DNA from: Fusobacterium sp.
GTDB lineage: Bacteria; Fusobacteriota; Fusobacteriia; Fusobacteriales; Fusobacteriaceae
Length of the DNA stretch: 5,152 nucleotides
Direction of reading: 5' to 3'
Assembly: GCA_030527385.1 (NCBI GenBank)
Contig: JAUNAY010000093.1
Span: 1 to 5,152 of the forward strand
The notes beneath the pieces were generated by a model. That model saw nothing but the letters and a program-made list of their open reading frames with translations, ran no database searches and was not told the DNA's origin. Both the position numbers and the translations under genes were made by a program. Positions 4,295-5,152 of this stretch are shown piece after piece. How positions within the stretch are numbered: position 1 is the first letter of the stretch; the number at the start of each line of letters is the position of its first letter.

Positions 4295-4584
4295 TATTCC
4301 TTTTTTGTATTACAATTATATTTTTTTATTTTATTTAAAATATATTCTGTTACATTTAACTTTTCCGAATTCTGATACAATTCATTGAATTTTTTTATAA
4401 ATTCTTTTTCATTTTCTAAATATTCAACTGGATAATATTCCTTATAATCTTCTATATTATTAACTATCACTATTTCTATTCCAGTCCCTAATGCTTTTAC
4501 ATCTAACTCCGTTAAATTTTTTAAATTCCCATTAAATCCAAATGATCCTATCGTATTTGTTTTTCTTAAAATAATAGTTTTCAT
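4294..4584 (-). CDS. Hypothetical 96-aa protein in the recombinase operon
   Basis: I do not recognise this protein. It has ATG with AAGGAG 8 bases upstream and begins 13 bases after the recombinase stop, so it is very probably translated from the same transcript. The N-terminal half (about 1-45) looks like beta-strands: KTIILRK, a Gly/Asn-rich turn (SFGFNGN) and GIEIVIV. The second half is helical and charged (ENEKEFIKKFNELYQNSEKL, then TEYILNKIKKY), ending in a polar tail. There is no signal peptide, membrane segment, metal-binding cluster or HTH. Its position between recombinase and RHH genes suggests an accessory of one of them, for example a directionality or regulatory factor, but the sequence gives no direct support for that. 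Confidence 0.7.
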   Translation of the reverse strand: MKTIILRKTNTIGSFGFNGNLKNLTELDVKALGTGIEIVIVNNIEDYKEYYPVEYLENEKEFIKKFNELYQNSEKLNVTEYILNKIKKYNCNTKKE

Positions 4585-4597
4585 TATTCTTCTCCTT

Positions 4598-5152
4598 TTA
4601 AGCCCTTAAATAATGTTCTGCAATCACAGATATTCTATTGTGTCCTAACGCCTTACTAACCTCTAGCATAGCTACTTTATCATACTTAACACCTTTCAAA
4701 TCAGCTCTACAAACATATACTTCACTCTGATATGCCCTTCCAGTCCCTTTATTAACTTTATCATATGGAATATCATTAATATCTCTCGCAATACTCTTAT
4801 AAAAAGTTGTGGCGTACTCAGAGCGATAAGAATGTATATCTGCTGCACTAGATATTTTATTAAACACCCTCCCACTTCCAGCATTATTCATTAATCTAAT
4901 AACATTATTTATATCTCCGATTACTGGAACATCACGCTCTTTCCCACCTTTCGTCCCGATACTGACGTGGATCATATAATTACCTTCATCATTTTTATAT
5001 AACCTATCTCCAGTTATGTATTTTAATTCATTTCTTCTAAGTCCAGTAGATTTGCAAAACTCTACTAACTCTTTATTTTTCTCTTCGGAAAAATGCTTAT
5101 CTCTATCAACTACTTTTCTACTTCTAGTTATGTTTGCTCTATGTCTTACATC
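4598..5152 (-). CDS. Tyrosine recombinase, catalytic C-terminal part
   Basis: This is the 3' part of the recombinase that starts at 401; bases 5103-5152 duplicate 1-50, so the unique part is 4598-5102. In full-length numbering the catalytic set of the phage-integrase/Xer family is complete: Arg156 in TGLRRNEL, Lys185 in GTKGGKERDVPV, His224 and Arg227 in HSYR, His288 in ALGHNR and the nucleophile Tyr298 in EHYL, three residues from the end. The enzyme should cut one strand through a 3'-phosphotyrosine and exchange strands at short inverted-arm sites. The Lys-to-His distance is short (39 residues). About 60 residues separate Arg227 from His288, far more than the roughly 23 in XerD; the extra part carries YVCRADLKGVKYDK. 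The stop is 13 bases before the next gene, so the two are probably cotranscribed. A reading from the internal Met at 4975 would be a truncation artefact. Confidence 0.9.
   Translation of the reverse strand, partial: DVRHRANITRSRKVVDRDKHFSEEKNKELVEFCKSTGLRRNELKYITGDRLYKNDEGNYMIHVSIGTKGGKERDVPVIGDINNVIRLMNNAGSGRVFNKISSAADIHSYRSEYATTFYKSIARDINDIPYDKVNKGTGRAYQSEVYVCRADLKGVKYDKVAMLEVSKALGHNRISVIAEHYLRA
5103..5152. repeat. Terminal direct repeat marking a circular molecule (right copy)
   Basis: Exact copy of bases 1-50. It should be removed when the circle is closed. It lies inside the recombinase coding frame, and codon boundaries agree on both sides of the join (5102-5104 is one codon). Confidence 0.95.

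Noticed and set aside
4696..4884. 62-codon minus-strand ORF inside the recombinase
   Set aside because: Alternative frame of the recombinase catalytic domain, which has the full Arg-Lys-His-Arg-His-Tyr set.

Overview
The window is one complete small circular replicon, most likely a plasmid, opened at an arbitrary point. Bases 1-50 are identical to 5103-5152, so the circle is 5102 bp. DNA is very A+T-rich, Shine-Dalgarno sequences are strong (AGGAGG, AAGGAG) and codons are A/T-ending. This fits a low-G+C Firmicute or a fusobacterium; the sequence alone does not decide between them.

Layout on the circle. Five genes lie on the minus strand in one line: a 301-aa tyrosine recombinase split by the linearisation point (401 down to 1, continuing from 5102 down to 4598), an unrecognised 96-aa protein, an 81-aa ribbon-helix-helix protein, a 172-aa Bsp6I-like type II restriction endonuclease and a 316-aa C5-cytosine methyltransferase. 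One gene lies on the plus strand: a 149-aa winged-helix protein, probably the replication initiator, convergent with the methyltransferase and separated from it by two interleaved terminators.

The 1.3 kb between the recombinase start and the rep start has no convincing gene but is rich in structure. It holds a large dyad at 810-861, a 168-bp imperfect inverted repeat enclosing an unusually G+C-rich core (970-1137), a G-run hairpin flanked by 11-bp direct repeats (1196-1257), a G+C-rich block ending in a terminator-like hairpin (1258-1353), and repeated TGTTTCAC motifs including a perfect 48-bp palindrome (1498-1545). An A/T tract and the rep promoter follow. I read 1387-1700 as the origin and Rep control region.

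How it works together (inference): Rep binds the TGTTTCAC repeats and starts replication. The recombinase resolves multimers or integrates the circle. The restriction-modification pair stabilises the plasmid by post-segregational killing and protects the host. The R-M pair has no controller (C) protein. Two sequence features could replace it: both copies of the predicted GCNGC target in this region sit inside the spacer of the methyltransferase promoter, and a 15-base segment just upstream of the endonuclease start is exactly complementary to the loop of that gene's own terminator. There is no relaxase, so any conjugative transfer would have to be in trans.
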